Assembly (NCBI GenBank): GCA_946902985.2
Contig: OX336389.2
Coordinates: 341,346,444 to 341,410,443 of the forward strand
DNA from: Meconema thalassinum
Lineage: Eukaryota > Arthropoda > Insecta > Orthoptera > Tettigoniidae
DNA: 64,000 nucleotides
Direction of reading: 5' to 3'
In this document: in pieces, positions 45,960 to 56,999 of the stretch
Layout: every line of letters begins with the position of its first letter
Position numbering within the stretch: position 1 is the stretch's first letter
Translations under genes and position numbers: made by a program
The notes under the pieces: model-generated
Database searches by the model: none
What the model saw: the letters and a program-made list of their open reading frames with translations, nothing else
What the model was told of the DNA's origin: nothing

Positions 45960-48360
45960 ATGAGCGAAATGACGAATCCAATGGCAAGCCAAGCCAAAAG
46001 GTCACGATATAAATATAAAGATCTCAGACTGAAACTTTTAAACATCATCAAAGATATAGAATTTATGAAGAAATGTAGGAACAACAGAGTAGTACCTAAA
46101 CATTTAAAAGCATATCAACGAAAAACAGCTAAAAATGAATTTGAAAGGAGGACCCAAGAAATTATTAATTACAAGTTAATTCAACGTGACTTAAAATTTC
46201 TTTACATTAAAAAGAATTTCCTCAACAATAAACTTTACCGAGCCCATTTAATAGCATCCAATGAGTCAGACAAAAAAGATTGGGACGAATTCATGATTCA
46301 CGTTAATCAAATAACGCAAATTCAAATCAATAGAAAAACCACCATATTAACTAAGAAATTTCAAAATGTAATCAAAAACAAAGATGAACAATCAAATGTG
46401 CAACCTGAAAAAACCACACACATCTTCCAAAAACCAATAGTCAACTTAACAAACTTCAAATTCAACCAAACCGAAACACAAATATTAGAAAGAGGTTTCA
46501 AACATAACTGGGAAGACAAATACGATAACAACAATCTAACTAACCTAGTAGCCGAATCTGAAGCCGCAGTTATGAAATTACCCCTTGATCAACAAAATGG
46601 CGTTAGACACGAAATAAATAAGAAAATCAAAAATATAGCCAAACAGAGAAACAAACACAGGGTAAAAAATCTTCCACAACAAGATTTCAAGAATCTAAAA
46701 ACGAAAATAGAACAGAATGAATTAATTATAACTAAAGCCGACAAAGGCAATACCACAGTTATCATCAACAAAAAAGATTATACAAATAAAACAACAGATT
46801 TTCTCAAAAACCCTAATTTTGAAATAAGTCGTAAAGACCCGACCACAGTCATACAAAGGAAACTCAAAAACATCCTAAAAAACACAATTTTCATCCTAGA
46901 TGAAAAACAAAAGAATAAACTAATCAATATGAACCCAGGACTTCCAACATTAAGATCGTTGCCCAAAATACATAAAGAGAACATACCCATCAGACCAATA
47001 GTGAATTACAGAAATAGCCCAACATATAAACTAGCTCAATTTGCCCACAAATTCCTCAATTCTCATTATAAACTTAAAGCCAACTTATCGTTTAAAAATT
47101 CCATACATTTTTGTGAAACAACCAGCAAATTAAACATCGAAAAAACTCACTCCTTACATACAATAGATGTCAAGGACATGTACACAAGTATACTAACAGC
47201 AATTACTATAAAAATTATTGAAAGTAATCTAAAGAACAACAGTAACCTATCACAGGTCGAGATATCCGAGTTCATTAATATCCTAACTTTCATCTTGGAT
47301 AACAATCAATTCAAGTTTAATGAGACAATATATAGACAAAAAGAAGGTTTAGCAATGGGCTCACCGCTATCAGGTACCATAGCGAATATATTCATGGACA
47401 ACCTAGAATATGAACACATTAAGAACAAACATGAAGGAATTTTCTTTTGGGGAAGATATGTTGATGACATATTTGTAATTCTGGACAACTCAAAAACAAA
47501 CATGGAACAATTCTTACCCTACCTCAACCAATTAAGCAGCTCCATCAAATTCACGTCTGAAAGTGAAATCAACCATTCTATAAGTTACCTGGACTTAGTG
47601 ATCACTAAAGATAAGGATCACCTTAGTTACAAAATATACAGAAAACCAACACAAACCAACACCATAATTAGAAACGATTCCAACCACCCAGCATCCCACA
47701 AAAAAGCAGCAATTACATGTTTTATCAATAGAACCCTAAGCATTCCACTCACTGAAACAGATTACCTGAATGAATTATCCATAATTTACCAAATAGCAGA
47801 AGCCAACGGATTCGACAGGAAATATGTTGACAGAATAATTAATAAAATCAAAAGCAAACCCGTTACAAAACTAACTAAAGAAGATAAAGAACCTCTCACA
47901 TATGCAGCCTTCACGTTCACCAACCAATCCACCTACCACATCACAAGCACCCTTAAAAAATATAAAATCAAAACAGCATTTCGAATGAAAAACACTAATC
48001 AGAAAAAAAAAATTAACTCCAAAAATATTAATGTTACTAACAAATACAATAATTCAGGAGTATACAAACTCAATTGCATCTTTGTGACACCGATTACGTG
48101 GGACAGACCGGGAGAGGGTTCAAGGTCAGATACATGGAACATGTTAATGCAGTCAAACAACAGATTTTCAGCAATGGGGAACCATATGGCAGAAACAGGA
48201 CACAAATTTACCACCATAGAAAATGACTTGCAAATACTACACCAGGAAAAGAAAGGATCTCTCATGGATATACTAGAACAAATAGAAATCAACAAAGCAC
48301 AAAGATTCAATCCCTCATACAACATCAACAAAATTAATTTCGATTCAACATTTATGAATT
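45960..48360 (+). CDS. PLE copy 3 reverse transcriptase, full-length frame
   Basis: An 801-codon frame starting MSEMTNPMASQAKRSRYKYK. After a basic, helical N-terminal region come the PLE RT motifs: ITKADKGNTTVII, LPKIHKENIPIRPIV, TIDVKDMYT (motif A), QKEGLAMGSPLSGTIANIF, and the catalytic RYVDDIFVIL at about residues 499-508. The thumb (YKIYRKPTQTNT...FINRTLSIPL) is intact. The C-terminal endonuclease is damaged: one base lost after NC (about 48079) and two lost near 48157 cancel out, so the GIY-YIG core is read out of frame for about 26 residues. The last residues (MNF, then stop) come from a LINE inserted at about 48356-48361. PLE RTs prime on nicked chromosomal DNA. Confidence 0.9.
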
Positions 48361-49735
48361 TTTAAATCCTGCTTTTGAGTCACTTGATGAAAGGAAGAGA
48401 GTATGTGGCCTGTTTTTGGACCTGTCTAAAGCTTTTGATGTGATAAATCATCAGATACTAATTGATAAACTCCATCAATATGGTATCAGGGGTATCGCTA
48501 GTAAGTGGTTTCAGTCATATTTAAATAATCGCCAACAGATCGTCGAACAAAAAAGTTTAGAAAATACCACAAACATATTTAAATATTACCACTCAGATCC
48601 TATGTTTTTGAAGTATGGCATTCTGCAGGGGTCCGTTCTAGGGCCACTACTTTTTCTCCTTTACGTAAATGACTTGCCATCTCAGATACCTGCATTTAAA
48701 ACTGTACTATTCGCAGATGATACAAGTGTTTTGATGAGGGGTGAAAATGACACTGAACTTCAAAAATCAGTAGAGGAAGTAACAGGTCAGCTGTCCTTAT
48801 GGTTCAACAATAATGGATTCCTTATCAACACTAGTAAAACAGTGGCTCTTAACTTTCACACAGCTCAGAATAAAAGTATTAATTCTCCCTCCATAATCTT
48901 AAATGACCTTAAAATTGGTAACGCCTCTTCTACTAAATTCTTAGGCCTTTGGTTGCAGGATGACCTAAAATGGAACTCGCATACCACTAAACTTGCCAAG
49001 AAACTAAGCTCAAGTTGTTATGCATTGAGAGTATTAAGACAATCGACTAGCTGGAGAACTGTTCTTAGTACTTATTTTGCTTATTGCTATTCGCTTATGA
49101 AATATGGAATCATATTTTGGGGAAACTCACCTGCTGCTCACCAAATCTTTATTATCCATCAAAGAATAATTAGAACAATGAAAGGAACTACTAGATTGCA
49201 TACATGTAAGCCTCTGTTTAAACAACTGAAAATTTTACCTTTGCCATGTATTTACATCTTTGAACTTCTATTATTTGTCAAACAAAGCTTAGGAAATGAG
49301 GATATCTTTGAGATGAATTCAAATATACATAACTACCAGACCAGACAAAAGAACAATCTTCATGTAAATGCTGCAAATACAACACTATGTAAAAATGGTG
49401 TATTCCATGCAGCTATAACGCTGTATAATCATTTGCCAAATAATATTAAAAGTACAGCAAATTACATAAAGTTCAAAATAAAAACTAAAGAGTTCTTGCT
49501 GGAGCACTGCTTCTACTCAGTTAAAGAGTTTTTAGAATATCAATAGTTATGTTTATGTATTCATAGGACTAAATGATGTAAGGTTATCCTTGTGTAGGCC
49601 CATATTATTATTGTGATTGTAAATTAGTATTAGTATAATTTGTGAATTGACGTGTCCTATATCATTGTACAAATGTACATTATATGATTGAATGGATGAA
49701 TAAAAAATACAATACAATACAATACAATACAATAT
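48361..49735 (+). mobile_element. LINE-3, 5'-truncated, near-intact
   Basis: Inserted into the last codons of PLE copy 3; the PLE sequence TTTGACACCCTAATAGG resumes right after it. It ends in an AATACAATACAATACAAT tail (about 49705-49735). The clean frame and sharp ends suggest a recent arrival. Confidence 0.88.
48366..49546 (+). CDS. LINE-3 reverse transcriptase, from motif A to the C-terminus
   Basis: Open from the truncation point (NPAFESLDERKRVCG) to the stop at 49544-49546, about 393 codons, with no frameshift or stop. Motif A is LDLSKAFDVINHQIL, then GILQGSVLGPLLFLLYVNDL, and the catalytic box is LFADDTSVL (F-A-D-D). The C-terminal region contains SSCYALRVLRQ and YGIIFWGNS, typical of Jockey/CR1-group LINEs. 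The N-terminal part of RT and the endonuclease were never inserted. It cannot retrotranspose on its own, and any expression would be through PLE sequence. Confidence 0.85.
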
Positions 49736-50037
49736 TTGACACCCTAATAGGATTAATATATGACAATAGGTAATTCCACTATAGGTCAATTATCCATAGC
49801 ACAGGACCATAATAGGAATTTTAACGTCTCAATGCTCTCGGCAATTACCACCGCACTCCTACCCCACCCCCTCCCCCTCCCAACACATGGTACATCTCAT
49901 CCAGACTCCCCCTCCCATATCAGCGCCCCCTCCCCTCTCCCTCTGACGTGTCCTTCCCCGCACGCCACACGACAGAGCTCCAAACTTAAACCATCAGTAA
50001 ACAGAGAGGCTTCAGCTAAGGCACATACACACGCAAG

Positions 50038-50330
50038 GTAAGATGCGCATTTGATTGACAAGAAACCTCTTTTTCAAGTTCTTGTTATCTATCATACCAC
50101 CATATAAGTTATTTTTGCTTATATTCATAAATTTATTTTTCTTTATGCACAGTTTTTCTTCTCCAACCAATCTACGTCTCAATCCTTCGAATCAACAGAA
50201 TTGGATGCCGCAATTTTCAATTTTCTATGAGTAAGTCAGTCAGTGTATTTTCCTTCTTTTTTCTTTACCTACATTTCTTCGGAGAATAACGACCTAAAAT
50301 AGCTTTTCTTTTCTTCTTTCAATCTTTCAG
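50038..50330 (+). other. Intron in the 3' pLTR
   Basis: CAAG|GTAAGA donor and CTTTCAG acceptor, 293 bases, conserved in all three pLTRs. Confidence 0.7.
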
Positions 50331-50811
50331 AAGACAATATTCGTCATAATACGCTTACTATCGGCACCGTGTCGCATGCGAATTGAACAACATCCACGCC
50401 ACTCGCCAATGGTAAAAAAGGGGCCTGCATATATTGGAAGAACACCATTCCGAGAAGAATTCACAGTTCAGAACTATTTTACATTGCAGAATGAACGGAC
50501 ATATAGCAGTCCCAAACAAAAGTTTTACAATTTAATACTGTGTCATTTTAATCTCGTTTTTAACATGTCTTCTTGTTTTTAAATTCGAAGTGCACCATGT
50601 ATACAATTAGGCTCCACAAGGCCATATATTTTCAATGTTGTTTTAGCATAATAACCTACATGTTTTTTAGTAGAATAAGTATTTTCACGCATAGGCATAT
50701 ACCTAAGTGAATCCTGTGATTTTATTACTTTTAGAATTTTAAAGATTATTATATCCAATTTATCGATGTCTTATGATGTTTTCTAAAGTTTAAATCAAGT
50801 CACTACAAGGA

Positions 50812-50845
50812 CTGAAGAAGGGACCATATGGTCTCGAAACATGTA
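50812..50845 (+). ncRNA. Hammerhead-like core in the 3' pLTR
   Basis: Same boxes and helix as 45829-45862, with CTGAAGA at 50812-50818 and GAAAC at 50836-50840. The core is intact. Confidence 0.6.
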
Positions 50846-50972
50846 TTATAATTTTCTATGAACCAAGTTTGTGAATTGTATTGAATAGGGCGGAATAAAT
50901 AATAAACTTTACTCTATTCAATTTGCGTCGATACGGGCCAATATGAGCGAAATGACGAACCCCGCATTAGAA

Positions 50973-51760
50973 GTCGTCTGGGTTACAATAGTAGCCCGCG
51001 CGAGTATCGATATTTCAGAATCGAGCATGCAAAGGAAACGTTGACTCACAGGAGGAGGCCATGGAGAGGACTTTCAAATCAGTCAGTGTTTAGATAAAAG
51101 TAGTGATAGGTTGAGTGTAGTGGACATAAAGTAGGCTTTGGCTTCTTGTGTGGACGAGGGAGGGAAAAATCAACAAGGAATAGGCCTAGATGCACTAAGT
51201 GCCATAAAAATCTTCTTGGATCATTGTGTCCATTTGCATTGAATGATTGGGTGACAAATTTGTGTGAGCATGCTTATGTATTTGCTGGGCTATAGATTGT
51301 AGCCAAAAGGGCAAAATTTAAATTCAAGAATTCGAGAAAAAAATAAAAGAAAATACTGAAATTGTTCATAACAAGTGCTGATTTTCTAAGGAAATTATCT
51401 AACCTAGTACCCTTTTTTTTTTTGTTTAATTCCAATCCAAATATATACTAATGTATGTATTGAGGTTTACATAAAAATAATTTAACAGTTCTAGTATCAT
51501 TAGTTTTGTTGCTGTTGCAGTTTTACCAAAGATGTACGATAAAATTGAATTTTCTTCTTAGGTTTGTATTTTCTCTCCATATGAAAATAAAAGCCTACAT
51601 GAAATCCTCAGATTTAGCTTAGAATACTTCTATATACTACTATTCAACATATTATTAAAACTGAACACCAAAAATAAAGTGTGCGAGTCCATCAGATCGA
51701 TTAATGTAGCCCGCGCGAGTAACGCTGTATCTATTACTAGCGCGAGTGTCGGAAGGTTAA
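50973..51760 (+). mobile_element. Right end of a TTAA-type (piggyBac-like) element
   Basis: Starts after the PLE target duplication and ends with CGCGAGTGTCGGAAGG followed by TTAA (51757-51760). GTAGCCCGCGCGAGT occurs at about 50991 and 51706, inverted relative to the motif at 11350. A short frame near 51140-51250 has PRCTKCHKN and further cysteines, faintly like the cysteine-rich tail of piggyBac transposases; this is weak. The partner end may be 11337. Confidence 0.4.
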
Positions 51761-51914
51761 GGGGCTTTGCGACATCGTGGTCATGTAACCCCATGTACTT
51801 GGGTGTGAGTAGAATTTGTATGATAACCTGTGTCACTGTGATATCTGTACTTGTGTCAGTATTTGTAATTTAAGACGGATTTGGGTACAAAACGGCTTTG
51901 ACCATAAGTTACTG

Positions 51915-54475
51915 CATACCTGTCAACTTTCAAAAAGGGCTTTCAGTAAAACTTGCATGCGCCAAATATCTAACAAATTTCGACATACCCCGGTTTGAAA
52001 CAATAATCCTCCTGGGCTACAAAATACAGTAATTCATGCTTTGAATAGGACATTTCAATGAAATCTAATCTACTTACATATACGCCAATTATTTGTAGAC
52101 GAGCATGACCCTCAAGAAACAGGTGTGGTGAATTTTGGTTTGGAACGTAGATATAACAGGACTTCCTTGAAATAATAAACCTAGGTAATACACTCATGAC
52201 TCACTGGAAATTATTTGCACTTTTAAATTCATAGTCGTGGCTTTTTTTCTGCAAAAGTCTGGAGAATAGGTGCTGGCATAACAGGGACCAGAACTCCTGG
52301 TCTTCAAAATAGAAATAGATTCCAGAGATTCATTCAAGACAAAATTCATGTATTTTCTTCACTTCGAAAAATGACGAGTTCTACAGCATTAATATAAAAC
52401 ACTACAGTAACCGATGACATTGTAAGGATCTAATTTAATAGCTTAAGTTGGGGCTTGCTTTAATTCTTCAGAAAGTCAATAGAATATGTGTTTGTGTAAC
52501 ATTCTTCCGAACTTCAGGCCTTCAAAATGGAAATGGCTTCCAGAGTTCCATTGGACATCGATGACCTGAACAGTGTCCTGTTCTTCTTAATCAGGCTAAA
52601 AATTCGTTCACATTCTGTCTTCGCAGTCAAGTACGGAGAAATATCAAGATGTTACACGATCGGCGCTGATCTCAGCAGTTGGAGGAGATGCCCGCAGTTT
52701 TCAAAATAGAACATGGAGAAAAATCGCGACTCGCGATTTACATAATCGGTGTCACTTTTAGTCGTTCAACAAGATTTCCATTGTACTCGAGATCGGGCAT
52801 GGGAAAATATTGCATTATTAGGCAATCGCGCTTGCTGTCCATTTGACAAGAATCCAGTTGACCTTGTCATCGAATGCGGCTAAATATCGCAATGTATCGC
52901 AATCGCTACCACTCTCAACCGTTTTACGAGATTCACGTTGTCCTTGCAGTTGGACACTGAGAACGCGATAATGTGTGATCAGCGCCGCACCTGGCTGTCC
53001 TCGTGATCACAAGTTCGCGATCGGGCACGGGTTTTATGATTTTATGCAACTAATGTCGATTTCGGCCCGTTGGAAGAGATTCCCGCAAGCAAGTCGTGCG
53101 TCATCTGACCGTCTTGAGGATGTGATTTGAGGATGAACGTTCCAAGTAGGTATCGAATTTTACGAATTATTCTGAGAGGATTGCACGAATTTTAGAACAA
53201 GAGGGCACATTATCTTTCGAAATCCAATCATGAATCATACAAGTTTTCGAGATAACCGGTTAGATCATAAAACCAATGGGACCAAAGTTCGAAGGAAAAA
53301 TCGACATTACGGAATTTCAAATTAACCCTACTGGATGTCGCAAATTTACGAGATGGATAGATTTTTAAAATGAATGTAATTTGAAGCTTTTCGCGATTTT
53401 CTCGAAACTGAATCATTTCACAAGATTGCGACATTAAATTATTTCACGTTATTTCTGGACTTATATTTGAGATGGTCTCCAAATTTAGAGGTCAAAAAAA
53501 TAACAGAAATAAGAGGTTTCTGTTTTGTTTCGAAAGTTTTCGAGAATAAATGTGTCGCGAAAAGTCAGGTTTCCTAATAACAGGGGGTGTGGTAGCGCAG
53601 CGGCCAAGCTGTTGGCCTCCCACCAAGGTGGACCGGGTTTATTCCCGGTCAATGCATGTGAGATTTTTGAAGTGAAATGCCATGTCCTGTGGTTCGGATT
53701 CCACGTAAAAAGGAGGTCCCGTGGCTCATGATCGCATGATTAACGGTCACGTAAAACTAAAAGCTTCCTTTTTCCTAATAACAAGAAAAATATTTCACAC
53801 AAAACTAAAAACTCTTCTTGATGCCGACGTTAAACCAATGTATACAATTCAAGGTATCCTCAGTATGCATTTCCTTGAGGGCGGGCACGGGGAATTATAG
53901 CTTACGCTTGCTTGCGTGAAACTTGCTCCATCGCAATCTGTGAACCTCGAGGTGCGAGTTATGATTTAAACAGACCTCAGCGAATTTTCGTTACAAGGCA
54001 AAAATTAGCTACTTTTCGTTACCGGTAGACACCCTAATAATTCACATGTTATTCCGTAACTACAACACGGCCTACAGTTTGTAATTCGTGGTGAAGAAGT
54101 ATATAACTTATTTTTATACAGAACGGTAAAGGTTATCGAACTAATCAACGCATTAAAGAACAAGCAAACTGTTATCCCAGAGCTTTCATTCAACACAAAC
54201 AAATCAATTTCGATCGACTAGGATTCAGGCAAATCAGGATACATCTCGTATTCCCAGTCGAAGACTAACGATCGGATGAATGTAGTTCAGAGCAATGTGT
54301 CGAATGTGGGCTGGTCACACAGCAATGTATCGGCGGCACGCGGAAGCTTGTTCTGGCGCGAATATTTAAAAAGAACAAACTTGGTACGTAAATCCGTAAA
54401 ATATTATAGTCCATCCGTAAAACACACTGTCTTTCCGTAAATTATACGGAAAAAAAGTAAAAGTCGGCAGGTATG
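51915..54475. mobile_element. 2.56-kb hAT-like non-autonomous element
   Basis: Left end CATACCTGTCAACTTT (51915-51930), right end the complement of CATACCTGCCGACTTT (54460-54475). Sub-terminal TCCGTAAA repeats near 54390-54445 are typical of a hAT group with this terminus. Flanks AGTTACTG and AGTTAGGT share five of eight positions from the left, a possible decayed 8-bp duplication. No transposase is found. A SINE-A is nested at 53583-53770. Confidence 0.65.
53583..53770 (+). mobile_element. SINE-A, full-length copy
   Basis: A 188-bp tRNA-derived SINE: A box TGGTAGCGCAGCGGCCAAGC, B box GGTTTATTCCC (one change from the consensus), then the body shared with 11480-11635 and 44806-44923. Flanked by a perfect 13-bp duplication TTTCCTAATAACA at 53570-53582 and 53771-53783. 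Confidence 0.93.
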
Positions 54476-54570
54476 AGTTAGGTACCATCCCGGCATTTGC
54501 CTGGAGTTGAAGCGGGGAAACCACGGAAAACCACTACCTCTTGTGCCGTCTTCTCCCAATATTCTTCGAA
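54476..54570. repeat. SINE-like fragment
   Basis: TACCATCCCGGCATTTGCCT ... GGAAACCACGGAAAACCACT resembles the body of a polyneopteran tRNA-SINE. Only a fragment is present. Confidence 0.45.
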
Positions 54571-55335
54571 TCGACCTCTTTCTTTTTCCGGAAAATTCAA
54601 ATTTGAGTTCTCCTACTTTACGAATACATTAACCAATATAGTGGGACTTCTTTTGCAACATGGAAAATAACATGCCAGCCAGAGCGAATATTCTTGAAAA
54701 TACGGCGAGTTTATAATTAAGGCAAAAACCCTTTAATGAAACTGCAAATCAACGGGTAGAAATTAAGGCTTCATAATCCCATTTTTCCATCGGATTCAGT
54801 CATTCACGCTAAGAGTGAAATGATCTGATCACGATATTTGGAGACTGTTTCAACCAAACGTGAATGTAGTTCCAGCGCTTAACAGACATCTTGGGCAAAC
54901 CCCTTCCTCATTTTCTCATCAAATGCAAGACTCCTCTTCGTTGACTTTGAGAAAAATGCCGACACCCCATTTAAAGTAAGAAAGTTGCAGTCTCTAAAGC
55001 TGGAGGTTGCCTGACTTTTCTCCACACCTGTACTCATCAATTACCTGACAAAGAATGTTGAAAAAGTTGCAGCTGGCCGATCCTGGGCAACATTTATAAA
55101 CCTCAAAAACACTTCTCTAGAGACACCACTGAGTTCTGCTTAACTAATTACACAAGAGAGCTGGGAAAAATTGCTTAGTTCTCTGCTTCATATAGAACTA
55201 TAGAATCAAAACTGACTATACAAACTTGGTGTTTGGTATATGAAAGTAACACATAAGAAACAGATTCCAATAAATCGTTCTGAATTATATTTGATAGGCC
55301 ACTGAATACATAAGAATTCTATAATTGGTTATGGA
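54571..55335. other. No gene recognised
   Basis: AT-rich. No paired repeat or coding region found. Confidence 0.5.
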
Positions 55336-55803
55336 TTAAATACATTTGCTAACTAGATTCAGCATTTCAGCGTAATTCCCTGTAATTGAAGAATCTGCAC
55401 TTTCATTAAGATTTCTAAAAGACTGCTCTTGTGTGTCTGATTGGCTTCGTGGCGCAGTGGTCTCGCCTGCTGTGGAGTTGATGACCTCTTCATAAAACAA
55501 TTTTGTTGTTCTCAAATGGTCGAGAAGAAAAGCTAACTCGCCGCAGATCACAAATCGTGCAGTTACAGTCGCTGACATCTCTAGACCCAAGTTCGGACGA
55601 CATTTATTTACAGATTTATCACGCCTACTAGTGTAAACAAAAACGTCTACTGCATACCTTACACCCTTGTATTGCACTAGACAGTATATTGCTAAACTAT
55701 AAAAATGACGGCCTTCCGCAGTAAAACCGACACATATGAACACAGTAAATAAAATACTGTTTTTCACAAACACTGATACACTATTTTCAGTTATAATGAG
55801 CAA
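55336..55803 (-). CDS. Minus-strand frame, possible last exon of a small gene
   Basis: An open frame ending SFRNLNESADSSITGNYAEM then LNLVSKCI and a stop at 55336. Only the last 30-50 residues look protein-like; the upstream part resembles read-through intron. It could be the final exon of the gene whose better-supported exon is at 56262-56550, but I could not find a convincing acceptor (candidates near 55480 and 55434 lack good pyrimidine tracts). Not recognised. Confidence 0.3.
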   Translation of the reverse strand: MLIITENSVSVFVKNSILFTVFICVGFTAEGRHFYSLAIYCLVQYKGVRYAVDVFVYTSRRDKSVNKCRPNLGLEMSATVTARFVICGELAFLLDHLRTTKLFYEEVINSTAGETTAPRSQSDTQEQSFRNLNESADSSITGNYAEMLNLVSKCI

Positions 55804-56261
55804 GTAAACACACTATCTTTGAAAACTGACCACTTCTTTTTGACCGCAGGTATGTAATATAAAGAATTGCTTCCTACACTTTCAACTCACACTGCAGTTC
55901 CAAGAAATACCAATAGAGGGCATGTTGCACTATTGTGCTGCTATTAGCTACTCCGCACGGAACTCGCAGCAGGCAACAAAGACAACAAAGTACTGAAATG
56001 GTACATAATACACGTCACAGAAACTGGAAAATCACTTCAACTAAAGTAAATAATTATTTTGCTTATCATTATTTCACTTGGGTATGTAATGCTTACCTTA
56101 CATCCAGGGAATACACACACCTGGCTGTATGCTGTACTCCTACTTCTAGACACTGTTCTAGTTCTGCTGGGTTTCACAAGAGTAGTGTATGTGGTGCCTT
56201 TCTTTCTGCATTGAAAGAAAAGTGTATGCATCTGCTCCTGAGGATCATTAAGTGCTCTTAC

Positions 56262-56550
56262 TTACCTCAGATAAATTGTGATGAACGAGGTCTTCATCTA
56301 TCTCATCATCAGACTCCAGTATTACTCCATCTATCCAGCCATTTCCAGTCATTTCTGGGGTCAAATCAGCCCGAGGGATGGAGTTAAGAGGTGTAAATTG
56401 AATAGAAGGAAAAGTAAATTCCAATTTCTTCCCAGGTAGACGAGGGATAATGGTGTTCTCATCTTCCACTTTTATGTACATAAGATCATGTCCTTTGTAC
56501 TTAAAGCACTGTACAAATTCGCTCACTGGGAATCTGAAACACATGTCCAT
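56262..56550 (-). CDS. Probable exon of an unrecognised small host gene
   Basis: Begins at an ATG at 56550 (MDMCFRFPVSEFVQCFKYKG), immediately preceded by TTTTTAAG, which could be an acceptor; TGTTTCAG at about 56533 is an alternative. It ends at 56262 with a strong donor GAG|GTAAGT, in phase 0. The encoded stretch is mixed-hydrophobic, then acidic (ESDDEIDEDLVHH). It matches no transposon family I know and has no repeat partner in this window. That makes it the best candidate for a host gene, but I cannot name it. Confidence 0.45.
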
Positions 56551-56745
56551 CTTAAAAATTGAATACCAGAAATAAATGGCTTTGTTCTGAACAACAAAGT
56601 AGGTGATTTATACAGAATGTACACAATACAAATTTCCTCTTAGGTTGGAAGGAGGATCACAATTTTATTAAAGCTTGACAACAGCTACTTTTGGCATTTA
56701 CAATTTCACATGGCAGATTATTGAAAATATATGATTCATGATTCA

Positions 56746-56900
56746 CATACCTTTCTAGGAGTCATTAGAAACTGAAATTATTGTCAATTGTCACTGCTGC
56801 ACCGGAAACATTTGTTTTATTACATAAATAAATGTTTTTATTTCTTGCTGATTCAAAGACGGCAGCCATGATTGATGCACTCACATTGACGTCTATCACA
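56746..56900 (-). promoter_or_regulatory. Possible first exon and promoter of the same small gene
   Basis: On the minus strand, ATCATGGCTGCCGTC (about 56860-56875) has a YY1-like core often found at transcription starts. A 34-codon frame follows and stops, then AGAAAG|GTATGT at about 56749 is a good donor. This frame does not run in phase into the next exon, so it would be a 5' untranslated exon with a short upstream frame. Confidence 0.35.
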
Positions 56901-56999
56901 TCCTATCACTGTTGCCAACATGTCCGATACAAAATACACCAGAACTAAAATGGGTGTCTGGACTAATCTATTGGTCCCTACTTGGTTAGACTACTGTCT

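Larger units (their letters stand above)
24492..50963. mobile_element. Penelope-like element (PLE) array with nested insertions
   Basis: Three PLE copies in one insertion: copy 1 inverted (24492-26716), copy 2 direct and 5'-truncated (from 26717), copy 3 direct and full length (ORF at 45960). GCATTAGAA at 24483-24491 and 50964-50972 flanks the whole array and is its 9-bp target duplication. The array is interrupted by a solo LTR, a Harbinger element and a LINE. Inverted plus partial tandem arrangements with shared pseudo-LTRs are a known habit of Penelope elements. Confidence 0.88.
49736..50963 (+). repeat. PLE copy 3, 3' pLTR
   Basis: About 1.2 kb from TTTGACACCC to the end of the array. 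It holds the C-rich tract, the intron and the hammerhead-like core, and ends just after ATGAGCGAAATGACGAA. It matches the shared pLTR (29330-29943 plus 45375-45976). Confidence 0.9.

Noticed and set aside
47306..47503. Antisense frames conserved in all PLE copies (for example 28283-28480 and 48022-48331)
   Set aside because: They are the reverse strand of the conserved RT and endonuclease coding sequence.
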